Part shown: piece by piece, positions 5,445 through 5,464 of the stretch
Numbering within the stretch: position 1 is the stretch's first letter
Layout: every line of letters begins with the position of its first letter
NCBI GenBank assembly: GCA_947174175.1
Contig: CAMWHW010000076.1
Coordinates: 1-5,464, forward strand
Source of the DNA: an uncultured Clostridia bacterium
GTDB taxonomy: Bacteria; Bacillota; Clostridia; Christensenellales; Borkfalkiaceae
Direction of reading: 5' to 3'
Length of the DNA: 5,464 bases
Notes under the pieces: generated by a model
What the model was told of the DNA's origin: nothing
Database searches by the model: none
Seen by the model: the letters and a program-made list of their open reading frames with translations, nothing else
Program-made: the position numbers and the translations under genes

Positions 5445-5464
5445 ATGAAACTGTTTAAAATGAC
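5445..5464 (+). CDS. Start of an unidentified gene (3' partial)
   Basis: Only M-K-L-F-K-M and two bases of a seventh codon are visible. The start is well supported by the Shine-Dalgarno site and the extended -10 promoter upstream. It runs divergently from the helicase. A Lys near the N-terminus could fit a signal peptide or an ordinary cytosolic protein; the product cannot be named. Confidence 0.75.

Noticed and set aside
1..5464. CRISPR arrays, tRNA, rRNA, riboswitch or insertion sequence
   Set aside because: No regularly spaced identical repeats, cloverleaf-type inverted repeats, rRNA-like stretches or transposase motifs were found. Repeats seen are protein-coding and in frame.

Overview
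The window looks like chromosomal DNA of a low-to-moderate-GC Bacillota (Clostridia-type) bacterium, probably an uncultivated gut lineage. This rests on a strong Shine-Dalgarno (AAAGGAG) before the last gene, consensus sigma-A promoter elements, and a giant surface protein made of bacterial Ig-like modules of the kind common in such genomes. The taxonomic guess is inference; no rRNA or other marker is present.

Layout: (1) 2-4009, plus strand: the 3' part of a very large gene, 1335 visible codons, cut by the left edge. It encodes an exported, membrane-anchored protein. In order it has a signal peptide, an N-terminal domain I do not recognise, Ig-like modules (two MBG-like/beta-sandwich, four Big_3-like, three MBG-like), one transmembrane helix, and an unusually long cytoplasmic tail. 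The tail holds an Arg/Glu helix, a Met/Gln-rich linker, a coiled coil, a Pro/Ala linker and a conserved-looking acidic end. (2) 4014-4045: a perfect 14-bp hairpin in the 38-bp gap between two convergent genes, serving both as a terminator. (3) 4048-5259, minus strand: a compact SF1B (Dda/RecD-like) DNA helicase of 403 residues with all expected helicase motifs. (4) 5260-5444: a 185-bp divergent regulatory region. It holds a possible leaderless promoter for the helicase, a 16-bp perfect palindrome, and two overlapping sigma-A promoters for the next gene. (5) 5445-5464: the first codons of a plus-strand gene cut by the right edge.

Nothing indicates that the surface protein and the helicase work together. 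They converge on a shared terminator and belong to different transcription units. The most unusual item is the surface protein's architecture, an Ig-like ectodomain joined through one membrane helix to a 263-residue low-complexity and coiled-coil cytoplasmic tail, with no sortase signal. The likely leaderless start of the helicase gene and the palindrome between the divergent promoters also merit attention. I found no CRISPR array, tRNA, rRNA or insertion sequence.
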